Below, in pieces: positions 63,814-64,000 of a stretch of DNA of 64,000 nucleotides. A program made the position numbers and the translations under genes. The notes beneath the pieces are model-generated. The model was given only the letters and a program-made list of their open reading frames with translations, ran no database searches and was not told where the DNA came from. The stretch comes from Tritrichomonas musculus (Eukaryota > Parabasalia > Tritrichomonadida > Tritrichomonadidae), in the NCBI GenBank assembly GCA_039105265.1, contig JAPFFF010000048.1, forward strand, positions 806,001-870,000, in the 5' to 3' direction. Position 1 is the first letter of the stretch, and the number at the start of each line of letters is the position of its first letter.

Positions 63814-64000
63814 CTGTTTAAAAATTTGATTTGTGTTAATGAAAGAAAAAAATTGATAAGATTTTTTTGTAATTGTCCAGAATCATATTTATCTAGACGG
63901 TTTATAGGCAAATATTTCACCTATAACGGTAATCAAATAGAATTATTAAAATTTAGGATACATATCACAATACTTGTTCATGCATCAAATACAAATAAAA
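63814..64000. other. 5' flank of the giant GHKL gene
   Basis: AT-rich. On the minus strand TTTCATTAACACAAATC lies about 35-20 bp before the ATG and contains a TCATT initiator-like motif. Confidence 0.45.

Noticed and set aside
63814-64000. Further upstream exon of the giant GHKL gene
   Set aside because: The ATG at 63813 precedes a normal module start and no protein-like frame lies upstream.

Overview
The window is very AT-rich eukaryotic nuclear DNA. It most resembles a parabasalid of the Tritrichomonas/Trichomonas type. The reasons are the gene content (atypical kinases with Sel1 repeats, BspA-type leucine-rich repeats, DUF3447/ankyrin proteins, a short secreted cystatin, ABCA-like half transporters), mostly intronless reading frames, and TCA-pyrimidine initiator-like motifs just upstream of several ATGs. 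The genus is an inference; no rRNA or other decisive marker is present.

Layout. 1-3091 (-): kinase with a long Sel1 array, running off the left edge. 3812-5748: a 1.9 kb element with 464 bp inverted repeats that look identical. 6424-8530 (-): DUF3447/ankyrin gene whose ankyrin units are separated by stop-containing spacers. 8752-9255 (-): Asn-rich hypothetical. 9824-14280: a 4.46 kb element with inverted ends holding a 9 x 122 bp satellite and a 12 bp minisatellite. 14288-16216: small TA-flanked inverted-repeat elements and a gene fragment. 16217-19491 (+): kinase - Sel1 - BspA repeats - Rab-like GTPase, with one frameshift. 20232-20765 (+): two-domain cystatin. 21349-24153 (-): divergent Hsp70/Hsp110. 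25335-26807 (+): PPP phosphatase. 29229-32475 (+): second DUF3447/ankyrin gene with the same broken array. 33328-39330: gene-poor repeat region with small elements, hairpins and a 1.7 kb element carrying a palindromic 132 bp satellite. 40311-42704 (-): ABC transporter. 43119-45402 and 47213-49402: two copies of a palindromic module, each with two tRNA-Cys genes and two ribosomal P2 genes. Kinase and ankyrin relics lie between and around these modules. 50632-51558 (-): pseudokinase. 54421-63813 (-): 3130-residue protein with three sacsin/NO VEIN-type GHKL ATPase modules and a DUF3883-like C-terminus.

The genes do not form one pathway. They are typical trichomonad surface, signalling and chaperone families scattered among repeats. 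The most notable items are the duplicated tRNA-Cys/P2 palindrome, the kinase-LRR-GTPase fusion, two ankyrin genes with exon-like units, the triple-GHKL giant, and a set of TA-flanked mini-elements, one of which has its empty site preserved about 150 bp away.
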